From Bradyrhizobium amphicarpaeae (GTDB lineage: Bacteria; Pseudomonadota; Alphaproteobacteria; Rhizobiales; Xanthobacteraceae): DNA of 64,000 nt. The stretch's first letter is position 1. Each line of letters begins with the position of its first letter. The notes beneath the pieces are model-generated. The model was given only the letters and a program-made list of their open reading frames with translations, was not told the origin of the DNA and made no database searches. Positions 7,275 through 16,562 of this stretch are shown in pieces. The stretch is from the NCBI RefSeq assembly GCF_002266435.3, contig NZ_CP029426.2, positions 1,828,001-1,892,000 of the forward strand, written 5' to 3'. The translations under genes and the position numbers were made by a program.

Positions 7275-8483
7275 TCAATGGCGGCCCCAGGGACCCTTCG
7301 GATTGATTGGGCTTGCCACTGCGGTTCCGGCGGGGCCGGGTGCGGGCACGGGTGGCGGACCGGCCGAGCTACCAGCGTCGTCCCACGGTCCCTTCGACAT
7401 CGGCGGCGGCGCGTCGGGCTGGTCGGTTTGCGCCTCCGGCTCGTCAGTCTCGTCCTTGGGCGGCGGCAGCGGGCCCGGATCGTGGCCGCCGGCAAACTTG
7501 ACCAGCGCGTCGACCCGGGACTGCACGGACGGGTGGGTCGCGAACAGGTCGGCAAAGCCCTCGCGAGGATTGTCGACGCAGAGCTCCATCACGGCCGAGG
7601 TCGCGCCCGGCAGTTCGCCGCGGTTCTCGATCTTGCGCAGCGCTGAGATCATGGCATCGGGATCTTTGGTCAGCTCGACGGAGCCGGCGTCGGCGAGATA
7701 TTCGCGCGACCGCGACAGCGCGAGCTTGACCACCTGGGACAGCAGCCAGGCCACCACGATCAGCACGATCGCGATGATGATCACGATCACCGCGCCGCCG
7801 CCGGAGTTCTTGTTGTCACTCGACGACGAGGACGACCGCGACGATGAGGAGCCAGAGGACCACGATCCGCCGCTCCAGCTGAAATTGGTGAACAGGCGGA
7901 AGAACAACTCGCCGAAGAAGCCGACCACGCCGGCGATGATGACGGCGACCACCATCAGCTGCACGTCGCCGTTCTTGATGTGGGTCAGCTCGTGGCCAAG
8001 CACCGCTTCGATCTCCTTGTCATCAAGCGCGCTGAGGAGACCCGTGGTAACCGTGATGGAATATTGCCTGGGATTGAGACCGGTCGCGAACGCGTTCAGC
8101 GCCGGGCTCTCCATGATCTTCAGCTTCGGCATGGTGATGCCGCGCGAGATGCAGAGGTTTTCCAGCAGATTGTAGAGCCGCGGCTCCTCCTGCCTCGTGA
8201 CGTCGTGGCCGCCGGTCACCGCGTCGATCATCGACTGGTGGAAGAAATAGGCGATCACGACCCATGCCGCCGCCACGATCGTCGCAACCGGCGCGGCCAC
8301 GATCAGATCGTGGAGGGCGCGCCTCAGATAATAGACGACGGTCTCATTGCCGTTGATGACGACTTCGGCGACCAGCGCGCCGGCATAGACCAGTACATAG
8401 ACCAGCGCGAACAGGCCGGCGAGCAGCAGCATCGAACGAAACTTGTTCGAGGCGATGTGCGTGTAGAGACCATACGCGGCCAT
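7275..8483 (-). CDS. M48-family (HtpX-like) membrane metalloprotease
   Basis: This 402-residue inner-membrane protease has the zinc motif HELTH at 164-168 with a third ligand Glu in SREYLADAG near residue 261. Two N-terminal helices (about 17-40 and 62-82) and two further hydrophobic segments (about 174-195 and 230-250) flank it. Between the last two lies a loop rich in Ser and Gly (about 202-230). The C-terminus (about 335-402) is a Pro-rich, probably disordered tail, longer than in classic HtpX. The family degrades misfolded membrane proteins. It lies just downstream of a lemA-type gene, a pairing common in bacteria. Confidence 0.9.
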   Translation of the reverse strand: MAAYGLYTHIASNKFRSMLLLAGLFALVYVLVYAGALVAEVVINGNETVVYYLRRALHDLIVAAPVATIVAAAWVVIAYFFHQSMIDAVTGGHDVTRQEEPRLYNLLENLCISRGITMPKLKIMESPALNAFATGLNPRQYSITVTTGLLSALDDKEIEAVLGHELTHIKNGDVQLMVVAVIIAGVVGFFGELFFRLFTNFSWSGGSWSSGSSSSRSSSSSSDNKNSGGGAVIVIIIAIVLIVVAWLLSQVVKLALSRSREYLADAGSVELTKDPDAMISALRKIENRGELPGATSAVMELCVDNPREGFADLFATHPSVQSRVDALVKFAGGHDPGPLPPPKDETDEPEAQTDQPDAPPPMSKGPWDDAGSSAGPPPVPAPGPAGTAVASPINPKGPWGRH

Positions 8484-8516
8484 GACGCGGTTGCCCTGCG
8501 GCCTAGCGGCTTGAGA

Positions 8517-9077
8517 TCAGAACTTTACCTGCGGCGCCGCCTCGACCTCGGTGCGGCTCGCCCCGAGATCGAAGAAGTCCTTTTTGGTGAAGCCGAACAT
8601 GCCGGCGAACAAGGCGGCCGGCATCTGTTGGATGCCGGTGTTGTATTCCTGGACCGCGTTGTTGAAGAAGCGGCGGCTCGCCGCGATCTTGTTCTCGAGG
8701 TCGGACAGCTCGGATGCGAGCTGCTGGAAGTTGGCGTTGGCCTTGAGGTCCGGATAGGCCTCCGACAGCGCGATCAGCCGGCCGAGCGCGCCGGAGAGCT
8801 GGTTCTCGGCCGCGGACACCTGCGCCGGACCCTGCGCCGACATCGCCGAATTGCGCGCCTTGATGACGTCGTCGAGCGTGCCGCGCTCATGCGAGGCATA
8901 GCCCTTCACCGTCTCGACGAGGTTCGGGATCAGATCGTGGCGCTGCTTGAGCTGTACGTCGATATCGGCAAAGGCCTGGCTGACGCGCTGGCTCAGCGCC
9001 ACCAGGCGGTTGTAGGCGGTGAACGCCAGGAACACGAGAACGACGATGACGCCGAGAACGATCCAGCCGGTCGACAT
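8517..9077 (-). CDS. LemA family protein
   Basis: The 186-residue product has one N-terminal membrane helix (WIVLGVIVVLVFLAF) and a helical domain with the LemA hallmarks YNRLVALSQRV, IDVQLKQRHDLIPNLVETVKGYA and a C-terminal AGMFGF-KKDFF. I chose the ATG at 9077 because AGGAG precedes it; an earlier start would only add residues with no ribosome site. LemA proteins are membrane-tethered, with the rest probably facing the periplasm, and the molecular role is uncertain. It is directly followed by the M48 protease and the two probably form one transcript. Confidence 0.92.
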   Translation of the reverse strand: MSTGWIVLGVIVVLVFLAFTAYNRLVALSQRVSQAFADIDVQLKQRHDLIPNLVETVKGYASHERGTLDDVIKARNSAMSAQGPAQVSAAENQLSGALGRLIALSEAYPDLKANANFQQLASELSDLENKIAASRRFFNNAVQEYNTGIQQMPAALFAGMFGFTKKDFFDLGASRTEVEAAPQVKF

Positions 9078-9215
9078 GGAGAACTCCTGAAGGGGGAAGA
9101 AGACGGGTGCTAGCCTAGACCAAATTGGCGCGAAGCGAGAGCCCGGCGCAGAGGGGAGGTAAGACTTGGTCGAATGAGGAACCATCCGAGTTCAAGACGA
9201 ACGCAGCGGGCGAGG

Positions 9216-10202
9216 TTAACTTTCGGACAGAACAGCGTCACCCCAGCGCCAGCGGCGCGCCCCAGCATAGGCAGCCTTGTCACGGCGAGGCACCCTCGTG
9301 ATGGCGACGCCGCCCTCGGTACAGAGCTTCGCCGCGATCTCGGCCTTGCCGACATCCGGCGGCGCCAGCACGCGGCCGGCCCGGCTCGCGGGCGGCGTGC
9401 GGGTCAGGGCGACGTAGATGAAGCGTTCGTCCTCGAATGGCACGTCGGCGCCCTTGATCTGGCGATGGGCCTGCAAGCGCGGCAGGCGCTGGGAGAAGTG
9501 GCACCAGTCGGGTGCGGTGAGGGGGCAAGGCTTTTCGTATGGGCATGGGGCGGCGACGAAGGCACCCAGCGCAATCAGTTGCTGGCGCAGCGCGAGGATG
9601 CGCGCGTAGCCCGCGGGCGTGCCGGGCTCGATCACGACCAGCGCGTGACGCGCTTTCGTCCACATCGCTTCTGCTAGCTTGCGCTGATCTCCTTCGGTGA
9701 GCTCGCCGATGACGTAGCTGGCGACGACGAGATCGGCTTGCGACACTTCCGCGAGGTTCGCACCGGCATCGCCAGGCAGATAGCGGCATTCCGCGAGACG
9801 TGTGCTGTCGCGCGCCAGTTCGAGCGCGAGCCGGCTCAGTGTGGCGTTGGCATCGAGCAGGGTGAAATCCTGCAGCGAGGGGAAGGCCTCCGCGGCGGCC
9901 CAGCTCGCGGTGCCCGGGCCTGCGCCGACGTCGAGCAGCGTTTCCGGAGTGAAGTCAGGTGCGATCCCGGTGAGTGCATTCAGGCTCGCGGCCACCGCCG
10001 CGTAGGTGGCCGGCATGCGCGCGAGCGCGTAGGCGAGCGCATCGGCGTCCGACTTGATCGTGCCGGAGCCGCCGCCGGCGCGATATGTCGTCGAGATCTT
10101 TTGCGAGCGCTGCGCGGCGTCGGTGCGCGAAAAGCCCTGGAGCTTGCCGTCGAGGGCGGCTTTTAGTTCGGCGGGGAGAGTGGGCGATATCGTCATCGTC
10201 AT
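9216..10202 (-). CDS. Rsm22-like SAM-dependent methyltransferase
   Basis: This 328-residue protein matches the Rsm22 family, homologues of the mitochondrial small-subunit assembly factor. The SAM-binding motif I is LLDVGAGPGTASWAA near residue 90, followed by LLDANATLSRLA and an acidic DLVVASYVIGEL. A Cys-bearing block, APCPYEKPCPL then DWCHFSQRLPR, is the family's likely metal or Fe-S site. It probably acts in ribosome assembly or rRNA modification; the modified base is unknown. Two ATGs lie six bases apart at the start and I kept the outer one. Confidence 0.85.
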   Translation of the reverse strand: MTMTISPTLPAELKAALDGKLQGFSRTDAAQRSQKISTTYRAGGGSGTIKSDADALAYALARMPATYAAVAASLNALTGIAPDFTPETLLDVGAGPGTASWAAAEAFPSLQDFTLLDANATLSRLALELARDSTRLAECRYLPGDAGANLAEVSQADLVVASYVIGELTEGDQRKLAEAMWTKARHALVVIEPGTPAGYARILALRQQLIALGAFVAAPCPYEKPCPLTAPDWCHFSQRLPRLQAHRQIKGADVPFEDERFIYVALTRTPPASRAGRVLAPPDVGKAEIAAKLCTEGGVAITRVPRRDKAAYAGARRWRWGDAVLSES

Positions 10203-10310
10203 GCCCCGCGCAGGCGGGGCATCCAGTATTCCGAGACGGTACCGTCAAACCGAGAGGCCGCGGCGTACTGGATCATCCGCCTTCGCGGATGATGACGTCG
10301 GTGGGTGTGG
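10203..10310. repeat. Palindromic intergenic repeat cluster
   Basis: The gap between the Rsm22-like gene and smc holds a GCCCCGCGCAGGCGGGGC hairpin and a second one, CATCCGCCTTCGCGGATG, joined by a short spacer. They resemble the dispersed non-coding repeats found elsewhere in the window. No promoter or gene is evident. Confidence 0.6.
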
Positions 10311-10323
10311 CGCGAGCGTGGCC

Positions 10324-13300
10324 TCACGCCACGTTCTGGTCGAGAATGTCCACCGCCTCGGACAGGCTCACCGACACCAGCTGCGAGACGCCGCGCTCGG
10401 CCATGGTGACGCCGAACAGCCGGTTCATCCGCGCCATGGTGATCGGGTTGTGCGTGATGATGATGAAGCGGGTGTCGGTCGAGCCGGTCATCTCGTGCAG
10501 CAGGTTGCAGTACCGTTCGACGTTGTGGTCGTCGAGCGGCGCGTCGACTTCGTCCAGCACACAGATCGGCGAGGGGTTGGTGAGGAATACCGCGAAGATC
10601 AGCGCCATCGCGGTCAGCGCCTGCTCGCCACCCGAAAGCAGCGACAGCGTCTGCGGCTTCTTGCCCGGTGGCTTTGCGATGATCTCAAGGCCGGCTTCCA
10701 GCGGGTCGTCGCTCTCGATCAGGTGCAGCGCGGCCTCGCCGCCGCCGAACAGCTCGACGAACAGGCGCTTGAAGTGGTTGTTGACGACCTCGAACGAGGT
10801 CAGGAGCCGCTCGCGCGCCTCCTTGTTGAGGCTCTGGATGCCCTGGCGCAGACGCTTGATGGCTTCGACCAGATCGTCGCGCTCGGTGACCAGACTGTTG
10901 TGCTGGGTCTCGACCTCGCGCAGCTCTTCCTCGGCGCGCAGATTGACTGCGCCGAGGCGCTCGCGGTCGCGGCGCATCTTTTCGAGGTCTTCCTCGATAT
11001 CGTGCAGCGGCGGCAGCTCCGCGCCGGGCTCGATCTCGGCCAGACCTGCAACGGCCTGCGGCTCGACTTCCAGCATGTCGCGGATCTCGCGCTCGATGTC
11101 CTCGAGCCGGCGCCGCGCGCCTTCCATGCGCTCCTCCGCGCGGGCTGTCGCCTCGCGGGAACTGGAGAGCGCCTCGAGCGTCAGCTTCGCGGCACGGTCC
11201 GTTTCAGCCATCAGCGTTTCCGCGGTGGCAAGCGCGTCGGCGGCCATGCGGCGGTCGTTCTCGGCGTATTCGATCTCGGTGATCAGTGCGCTGCGCTTCT
11301 CGGCGAACACTTGCGGCGCGTTTTCGAGATCGCTGCGCTCGATCGTGAGCTCGGCGATGCGGGCCTGGATGGTGTCGATGTGGGAGGCCGCGCTCTCCTT
11401 GCGGTTCTGCCACTCGGTGCGTTCGGCCAGGATCGCCTGGACGCGGCGGTCGGCGAGCTCGGCTTCGCGCGCCAGCGCCTGCGCCTCGGCGCGGACCTGA
11501 GCCGCCATGCGGCGATGGCCTTCGATGTCGCTGCGGACCGCCGCGAGGCGGGTCTCGGTGTCCTCGCTCGACGGCAGCTCGGAGATGCCGGCTTCGGCAT
11601 ATTCGTAGGCGGCCTCGGCCTCGGCGCGGTCGGCGGCGAGACGGCTGTGCGCTTCCGACAGCGTTGCCTTGCGCGCTGCGTGGCGGCTGATCTCGCGCTC
11701 GGCGGTGGCGTGACGCTCGCGCGCGACATTGAGCTCGCGCTGCGCGGCGCGCCAGGCTTCGCGGCTGGCACCTTCGGTGCTGGCCGCCATCTGCAATTCG
11801 GACTCGGCGTTCTCCAGCGCCTGACGCTTGATCTGTGCGTCGATGCGGGCCTGCTCCAGCTCGTTCTCGATGTCGACGAGGCGGGCGCGCTCGGCCAGGC
11901 GCCGCGCGGCACCGGTCGGGGCATGGGCTGCGGCGACAAAGCCGTCCCAGCGCCAGACGTCGCCTTCGGGCGAGACCAGCCGCTGGCCGGTCTTGAGTTG
12001 CGACACCAGCTCGGCGCCGCGCTCGCGTGGCACCACGCCGATCTGGGCCAGACGGCGCGTCAGCTCGGCCGGCGCCTGCACATGATTGGCGAGCGGCACG
12101 GCGCCCGCGGGCAGCTCCGGATCGCCGTCGGTGTGGCCGACATTGGTCCAGCGCATCGGCGCCGACGGGTCGATCGGCGCATCGAGATCGTCGCCGAGCG
12201 CGGCGCCGATCGCCTTCTCAAAACCCTTGTCGACGGTGATGCCGTCGATGATCGGCGGCCACAGATTCTTGGTCTCGCCGTTGAGGATCTTGGAGATCGT
12301 GCGCGCCTCGGTTTCGAGCCGCTGCGCGCGCTTGTCGGCCTCGACCAGCGGCGAGCGCGACGATTCCAGCGTCTGGCGCGCCGCGACGTGCGCGGCTTCG
12401 CTGGCCTGCGCTGCGGCTTCGGAAGCCGCGAGCGTCTCTTCCGCGGTTTCGACCAGAGCGGTCAGCTCGTCGAGATCGCCGAAGCCGCCGGTCTCGGCGG
12501 CAAGCTTCTGCTCTTCGGCCGCGACGTTCGCGATCTCCTGGTCGAGCCGGGCCAGCTTGTCGCGATGGGTGCGGACGTTGGCTTCGAGCTGGTTGCGCTT
12601 GGCGGTGAGGTCGGCGAGCGCGGTGGTGAGCTCGGCGAATTGCTGCTCGGTTTCGGTCAGCACCGCCTCGGCTTCGCCGACGCGCTCGTCGACGCCGGAG
12701 CGCTTCTCGACGCGCGACTTGATCTCTTCCTTCAGCTCGGAATCTTCGGTGTCGAGCCGCTGCAGCGCGACGTCGGCGTCCATGGTCTGCTGCTGGGCGC
12801 GGGAGATGTCGCCTTCGAACTGGGCGAGGCGGCGCTCGAGCTCGGCGACGCGCTCTTTGGCGCGCTCCTCCTCGCGGTCGAGCAACTCCCGGGCATTGGT
12901 GAGACGCTGCAAGCCAGCAGCGGCGCGCGCTTCGGCATCGCGCAGCGCCGGCATCTCCGCGGCGCGGATCGCCTGGATGCGGGCGGCCTCGGCCTGGTGC
13001 TGGGTGCGCTCGGCCATCTCGCGCACCGCGAGATCATGGGTCTGGCCGGATTCGTTGACGTCGGCGTGGGCGCCGATCCAGCGCAGATGAAACAGGGTGG
13101 CTTCCGCCTTGCGGACCTTGGCCGCGACCTCGCGATAGCGCACGGCCTGGCGGGCCTGCTTCTTCAGGCCTTCCATTTGCCCTGCGAGCTGGCCGATCAC
13201 GTCTTCGACACGGGTGAGGTTGGTTTCTGCCGCCTTCAGCCGCAGCTCGGCCTCGTGGCGGCGGGCGTGCAGACCGGCGACGCCTGCGGCGTCTTCCAGC

Positions 13301-13788
13301 ACGCGGCGGCGCTGCTCGGGCTTGGCCTGGATGATCTCGCCGATCTTGCCCTGGTGGACGAGGGCGGGCGAGCGTGCGCCGGTAGCGGCGTCAGCGAACA
13401 GGATCTGCACGTCGCGCGCGCGCACGTCGCGGCCGTTAATACGATAGACCGAGCCGGCTTCGCGCTCGATGCGGCGGGAGATTTCGAGCAACTGGCTGTC
13501 GTTCATCGCCGCCGGCGCGGTGCGATCGGCATTGTCGATCGTCATCGTCACTTCGGCGTGGTTGCGTGCGGGACGGTTCCCGGAGCCCGCGAAGATCACC
13601 GCATCCATGTCGGCGGCGCGCAGCGACTTGTAGGAGGTTTCACCCATCGCCCAGCGCAGCGCTTCGACGAGATTCGACTTGCCGCAGCCGTTGGGACCGA
13701 CCACGCCGGTCAGGCCGGGCTCGATGACGAAGTCCGTGGGCTCGACGAAGGACTTGAAACCGTGAAGGCGCAGGCGGGTGATTTTCAT
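10324..13788 (-). CDS. smc: Chromosome segregation protein SMC
   Basis: This 1154-residue protein has the full SMC layout. The N-terminal head has Walker A GVVGPNGCGKSNLVEALRW near residue 30. Two long coiled coils flank a hinge around residues 510-620. The C-terminal head has the ABC signature LSLLSGGEQALTAMAL and Walker B ICVLDEVDAPLDD. SMC dimers compact and segregate newly replicated DNA, usually with ScpA and ScpB, which are not in this window. ATG 13788 was preferred over a GTG two codons earlier. Its neighbours, a DsbA-like gene and a DUF721 gene, form a common rhizobial arrangement. Confidence 0.96.
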   Translation of the reverse strand: MKITRLRLHGFKSFVEPTDFVIEPGLTGVVGPNGCGKSNLVEALRWAMGETSYKSLRAADMDAVIFAGSGNRPARNHAEVTMTIDNADRTAPAAMNDSQLLEISRRIEREAGSVYRINGRDVRARDVQILFADAATGARSPALVHQGKIGEIIQAKPEQRRRVLEDAAGVAGLHARRHEAELRLKAAETNLTRVEDVIGQLAGQMEGLKKQARQAVRYREVAAKVRKAEATLFHLRWIGAHADVNESGQTHDLAVREMAERTQHQAEAARIQAIRAAEMPALRDAEARAAAGLQRLTNARELLDREEERAKERVAELERRLAQFEGDISRAQQQTMDADVALQRLDTEDSELKEEIKSRVEKRSGVDERVGEAEAVLTETEQQFAELTTALADLTAKRNQLEANVRTHRDKLARLDQEIANVAAEEQKLAAETGGFGDLDELTALVETAEETLAASEAAAQASEAAHVAARQTLESSRSPLVEADKRAQRLETEARTISKILNGETKNLWPPIIDGITVDKGFEKAIGAALGDDLDAPIDPSAPMRWTNVGHTDGDPELPAGAVPLANHVQAPAELTRRLAQIGVVPRERGAELVSQLKTGQRLVSPEGDVWRWDGFVAAAHAPTGAARRLAERARLVDIENELEQARIDAQIKRQALENAESELQMAASTEGASREAWRAAQRELNVARERHATAEREISRHAARKATLSEAHSRLAADRAEAEAAYEYAEAGISELPSSEDTETRLAAVRSDIEGHRRMAAQVRAEAQALAREAELADRRVQAILAERTEWQNRKESAASHIDTIQARIAELTIERSDLENAPQVFAEKRSALITEIEYAENDRRMAADALATAETLMAETDRAAKLTLEALSSSREATARAEERMEGARRRLEDIEREIRDMLEVEPQAVAGLAEIEPGAELPPLHDIEEDLEKMRRDRERLGAVNLRAEEELREVETQHNSLVTERDDLVEAIKRLRQGIQSLNKEARERLLTSFEVVNNHFKRLFVELFGGGEAALHLIESDDPLEAGLEIIAKPPGKKPQTLSLLSGGEQALTAMALIFAVFLTNPSPICVLDEVDAPLDDHNVERYCNLLHEMTGSTDTRFIIITHNPITMARMNRLFGVTMAERGVSQLVSVSLSEAVDILDQNVA

Positions 13789-14005
13789 AAGCACGCATCT
13801 CTGTTGGCAGGCGCGAATCCCCCTGCCGGGACACTACCATGGAAGGCAATGTCGCTATCCGGGCGAGTCGCGCGAGGCGCCTCATGCGGCTGGACAATGG
13901 CCGCGGTGCGCCGCGAGGGCAACCGGCCAAAGCCGCTTTTCCCAAGGGATTTATGCCGGGAAAGATACGGCTTTCGAGATGCGAATCAGGGTCTTGACGA
14001 GCGAA

Positions 14006-14662
14006 TCAGCTCTTCAGCAGCGGATTGATCTTCTTGGCGAACTCCTCGAACGAGGCCTCGCCCTTGATCTTCTCGCCGTTGATGAAGAAGGTCGGCGTCG
14101 AATCCACCTTCAGAACGTCGCTGGCATATTTCTGGTCGGCGGCGATCTTGTCGAGCAACGCCTGGTCCTTCAGGCAGGCCTCGACCTGCTGCTGGGTGAG
14201 GCCGGCCTGCTTGCCGATCCGCGTCAGGGTCTCGGTGGTGTTCTTCACCACCCAGTCGTTCTGCTGGCGGAACAGCATGTCGGTGACCGCGAAATATTTC
14301 GGCGCGTCGTCCTTGGCGATGCAGCGCGACAGCATCGAGCCGGCGGCGGCTTTGATGTCGAGCGGGAACTCGCGGAAGATGTAACGCACCTTGCCGGTGT
14401 CGATGTATTCCTTCTTGATCTTCGGGAACACCTGCTCGTTGAAGGCGGCGCAGTGCGGGCAGGTCATCGAGGCGTATTCGGTGATGGTGACGGCGGCGTC
14501 GTTGGGGCCGAGCGCCATGTCGGGCAGCGACACCGGCTTGGCGACGTCGGCGGCCGATTGAGCGAATGCCTCGGAGATGAACCGGAGCGGCGAGAGCCCG
14601 GCGACCGCGGCAAGCCCGGTCAGCGACAGCATCGTATTGAAGGCGCGGCGGGTGATGATCAC
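14006..14662 (-). CDS. DsbA-family thiol:disulfide oxidoreductase
   Basis: The 218-residue product is a periplasmic thioredoxin-fold protein. The active site is CPHC in YASMTCPHCAAF, and a cis-Pro loop reads STPTFFINGEKI. I chose GTG 14662, preceded by GGGAG at 6 bases. From there the N-terminus reads TRRAFNTML and a hydrophobic stretch ending AFAQ, which looks like a Tat-type signal with the twin arginine. Family members such as BdbD and DsbA introduce or shuffle disulfides in exported proteins. It lies between smc and DUF721. Tat export is inferred from the RR only. Confidence 0.9.
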   Translation of the reverse strand: MIITRRAFNTMLSLTGLAAVAGLSPLRFISEAFAQSAADVAKPVSLPDMALGPNDAAVTITEYASMTCPHCAAFNEQVFPKIKKEYIDTGKVRYIFREFPLDIKAAAGSMLSRCIAKDDAPKYFAVTDMLFRQQNDWVVKNTTETLTRIGKQAGLTQQQVEACLKDQALLDKIAADQKYASDVLKVDSTPTFFINGEKIKGEASFEEFAKKINPLLKS

Positions 14663-14799
14663 GGTCGACTCCCGAATTGGCAAAATGGCGCCCCAGGGGT
14701 CTATCAAGGTCCGCCCGGGCGGCCTGTCGCTAGCTTGAAACGTGGTTTGAGGCAATGGCGAGCGGCAGGGACGGGTCCAAATTGGCCGCGAAATAAGGC

Positions 14800-15297
14800 T
14801 CAATTTCGCTTGATGGCGGCCCCGAGCTTCGCCAGCGCCGTCTTCAGTTGTTCATCTTCGATGTCGCCCAGGCTCTCCGCCACCTTGGCCACCGCTTTGG
14901 CGTCGGGCGGGGCAGGCCGCTTCCGGGCCTGGGGCCGCGACAGCGGAGCCTGGCGGAAGGCGAGCTTGCCGACCGCGCTCCAGCCGAAGAAGCGGTTGAC
15001 GCGCTCCAGGATGATATCGGCGGAATGCTGGATTTCCAGCGCCATCGGCCCCTCGACCCGCAGCACCAGGGTCGCCGGCTCCTGCGGCTGGCCCTCCACC
15101 GGGCGCGGCCATTGCATCTTCAGCGGCTCGGCATGGGCCGCGATCTCCGGACCTGCAATCTGCGCCCACCGCGTCACCAACTCGCGCGCCGCGAAGCCCT
15201 GCTTGGCATAGGCCTCGGCAAAGACGTCGTTGAGCAGGATCCCGAGCGGCTTGGCGCTGATGGGGCCGGGTTTGTAGATGGGACCGGATTTGGACAT
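14800..15297 (-). CDS. DUF721 domain (DciA-like) protein
   Basis: This 165-residue protein carries a DUF721 domain over about residues 15-115, with the pattern LLNDVFAEAYAKQGFAARELVTRWAQIAGPEIAAHAEPLKM and a LVLRVEGPMALEIQHSA strand block. DUF721 includes DciA, the loader of replicative helicase DnaB in most bacteria, so a replication role is possible but not shown. The C-terminal 50 residues are basic and low-complexity. The start lies next to a dispersed repeat and is divergent from mutY. Confidence 0.85.
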   Translation of the reverse strand: MSKSGPIYKPGPISAKPLGILLNDVFAEAYAKQGFAARELVTRWAQIAGPEIAAHAEPLKMQWPRPVEGQPQEPATLVLRVEGPMALEIQHSADIILERVNRFFGWSAVGKLAFRQAPLSRPQARKRPAPPDAKAVAKVAESLGDIEDEQLKTALAKLGAAIKRN

Positions 15298-15341
15298 GGG
15301 GCCTTATAGCATTTCGGCGCGCGGGCCACATGTGCTTCGCC

Positions 15342-15424
15342 GTCATGGCCGGGCCTGTCCCGGCCATCCATGTTCTCCCTGCGAAGAAAGACGTGGATGT
15401 CCGCGACGAGCGCGGGCATGACGT
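15342..15424. repeat. Dispersed intergenic repeat in the DUF721-mutY gap
   Basis: The segment runs from GTCATGGCCGGGCCTGTC to GCGCGGGCATGACG and is an imperfect inverted repeat. When read through in the mutY frame it gives MAGPVPAIHV, a translated sequence often mistaken for an N-terminal extension in bradyrhizobial annotations. It is best treated as non-coding. Confidence 0.7.
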
Positions 15425-15458
15425 GGAGAGGCCGGCGTATTGCCGTTACAGTGTTGGG

Positions 15459-16556
15459 ATGAGCTCGACAACCGCCCGCAAGCCGAGGCCGGAACCTTCC
15501 GTGTCCACGTCATCGGCTCGTCCCACCTTGCTGCTTGCCTGGTACGACCGCCACCGCCGCCGTCTGCCCTGGCGCGCCGCGCCCGGCGAGGCGTCGGACC
15601 CGTACCGCGTCTGGCTGTCGGAGATCATGCTCCAGCAGACAACGGTGAAGGCGGTCGGCCCCTATTTCGAAAAATTCGTCGCGCGCTGGCCTGATGTCGC
15701 GGCACTCGGCAACGCCTCGCAGGACGACGTGCTGCGAATGTGGGCCGGGCTCGGCTACTATTCGCGTGCGCGCAATCTCTACGCCTGCGCGGTCGCGGTG
15801 ACGCGCGAGCATGGCGGCAGCTTTCCGGATACGGAGGAGGGGCTTCGCGCATTGCCGGGGATCGGCCCGTACACCGCGGCGGCGATCGCGGCGATCGCGT
15901 TCGATCGTCACACCATGCCGGTCGACGGCAATATCGAGCGCGTGGTGTCGCGCCTGTTTGCGGTCGAGCAGGAACTGCCGCAAGCCAAACCGCTGATCCA
16001 GCAACTTGCATCGACGCTGCTTGCCAACTCCCGCGCCGGCGACAGCGCGCAGGCGCTGATGGATCTGGGCGCCTCGATCTGCACGCCGAAAAAGCCGGCT
16101 TGCTCGTTGTGTCCGCTGAACGAGGATTGCACGGCGCGCCTGCAGGGCACGCAGGAGACCTTTCCACGCAAGGCGCCCAAGAAAAGTGGGACCTTGCGGC
16201 GTGGCGCCGCCTTCGTGGTCACGCGCGGCGACGAGTTGCTTGTCCGCTCGCGGCCGGAAAAGGGCCTGCTCGGCGGCATGACGGAAGTGCCGGGCTCGGA
16301 CTGGCTCGCCGGACAAGAGGATGCCGCCGCCAAAAAGCAGGCGCCGGAGCTGAAGGGATTGTCGCGCTGGCAGCGCAAAGTGGGCGTCGTCACCCACGTC
16401 TTCACGCATTTTCCACTTGAGCTTGTGGTCTACACCGCCAAGGCCGAAATCCGCACGCGCGCGCCTGCCGGCATGCGCTGGGTGCCGGTCGCCACGCTTG
16501 CGGACGAGGCGCTGCCCAATGTCATGCGCAAGGTGATTGCGCACGCGCTGGGCTGA
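15459..16556 (+). CDS. mutY: A/G-specific adenine DNA glycosylase MutY
   Basis: This 365-residue enzyme removes adenine opposite 8-oxoguanine or guanine in DNA. The catalytic Glu is Glu55 in LSEIMLQQTT and the catalytic Asp is Asp156 in PVDGNIERV. The helix-hairpin-helix is ALPGIGPYTAAAI. The 4Fe-4S ligands are Cys208, 215, 218 and 224 (C-x6-C-x2-C-x5-C). A C-terminal NUDIX-like domain (about 240-360) recognises the oxidised guanine. The ATG at 15459 was chosen; a longer frame from 15330 runs through the repeat. Divergent from DUF721 and convergent with the diguanylate cyclase gene, 6 bp apart. Confidence 0.96.
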   Translation: MSSTTARKPRPEPSVSTSSARPTLLLAWYDRHRRRLPWRAAPGEASDPYRVWLSEIMLQQTTVKAVGPYFEKFVARWPDVAALGNASQDDVLRMWAGLGYYSRARNLYACAVAVTREHGGSFPDTEEGLRALPGIGPYTAAAIAAIAFDRHTMPVDGNIERVVSRLFAVEQELPQAKPLIQQLASTLLANSRAGDSAQALMDLGASICTPKKPACSLCPLNEDCTARLQGTQETFPRKAPKKSGTLRRGAAFVVTRGDELLVRSRPEKGLLGGMTEVPGSDWLAGQEDAAAKKQAPELKGLSRWQRKVGVVTHVFTHFPLELVVYTAKAEIRTRAPAGMRWVPVATLADEALPNVMRKVIAHALG

Positions 16557-16562
16557 TCATCG

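Noticed and set aside
10054..14028. A 1324-codon open frame on the plus strand opposite smc
   Set aside because: It is antisense to a clear SMC protein, has a composition made of Arg, Gly, Ala and Val repeats typical of high-GC shadow frames, and shows no domain.
15330..15458. 43-residue N-terminal extension of MutY
   Set aside because: It is translated from a dispersed intergenic repeat (MAGPVPAIHV pattern) and has no family match; the ATG at 15459 was used.
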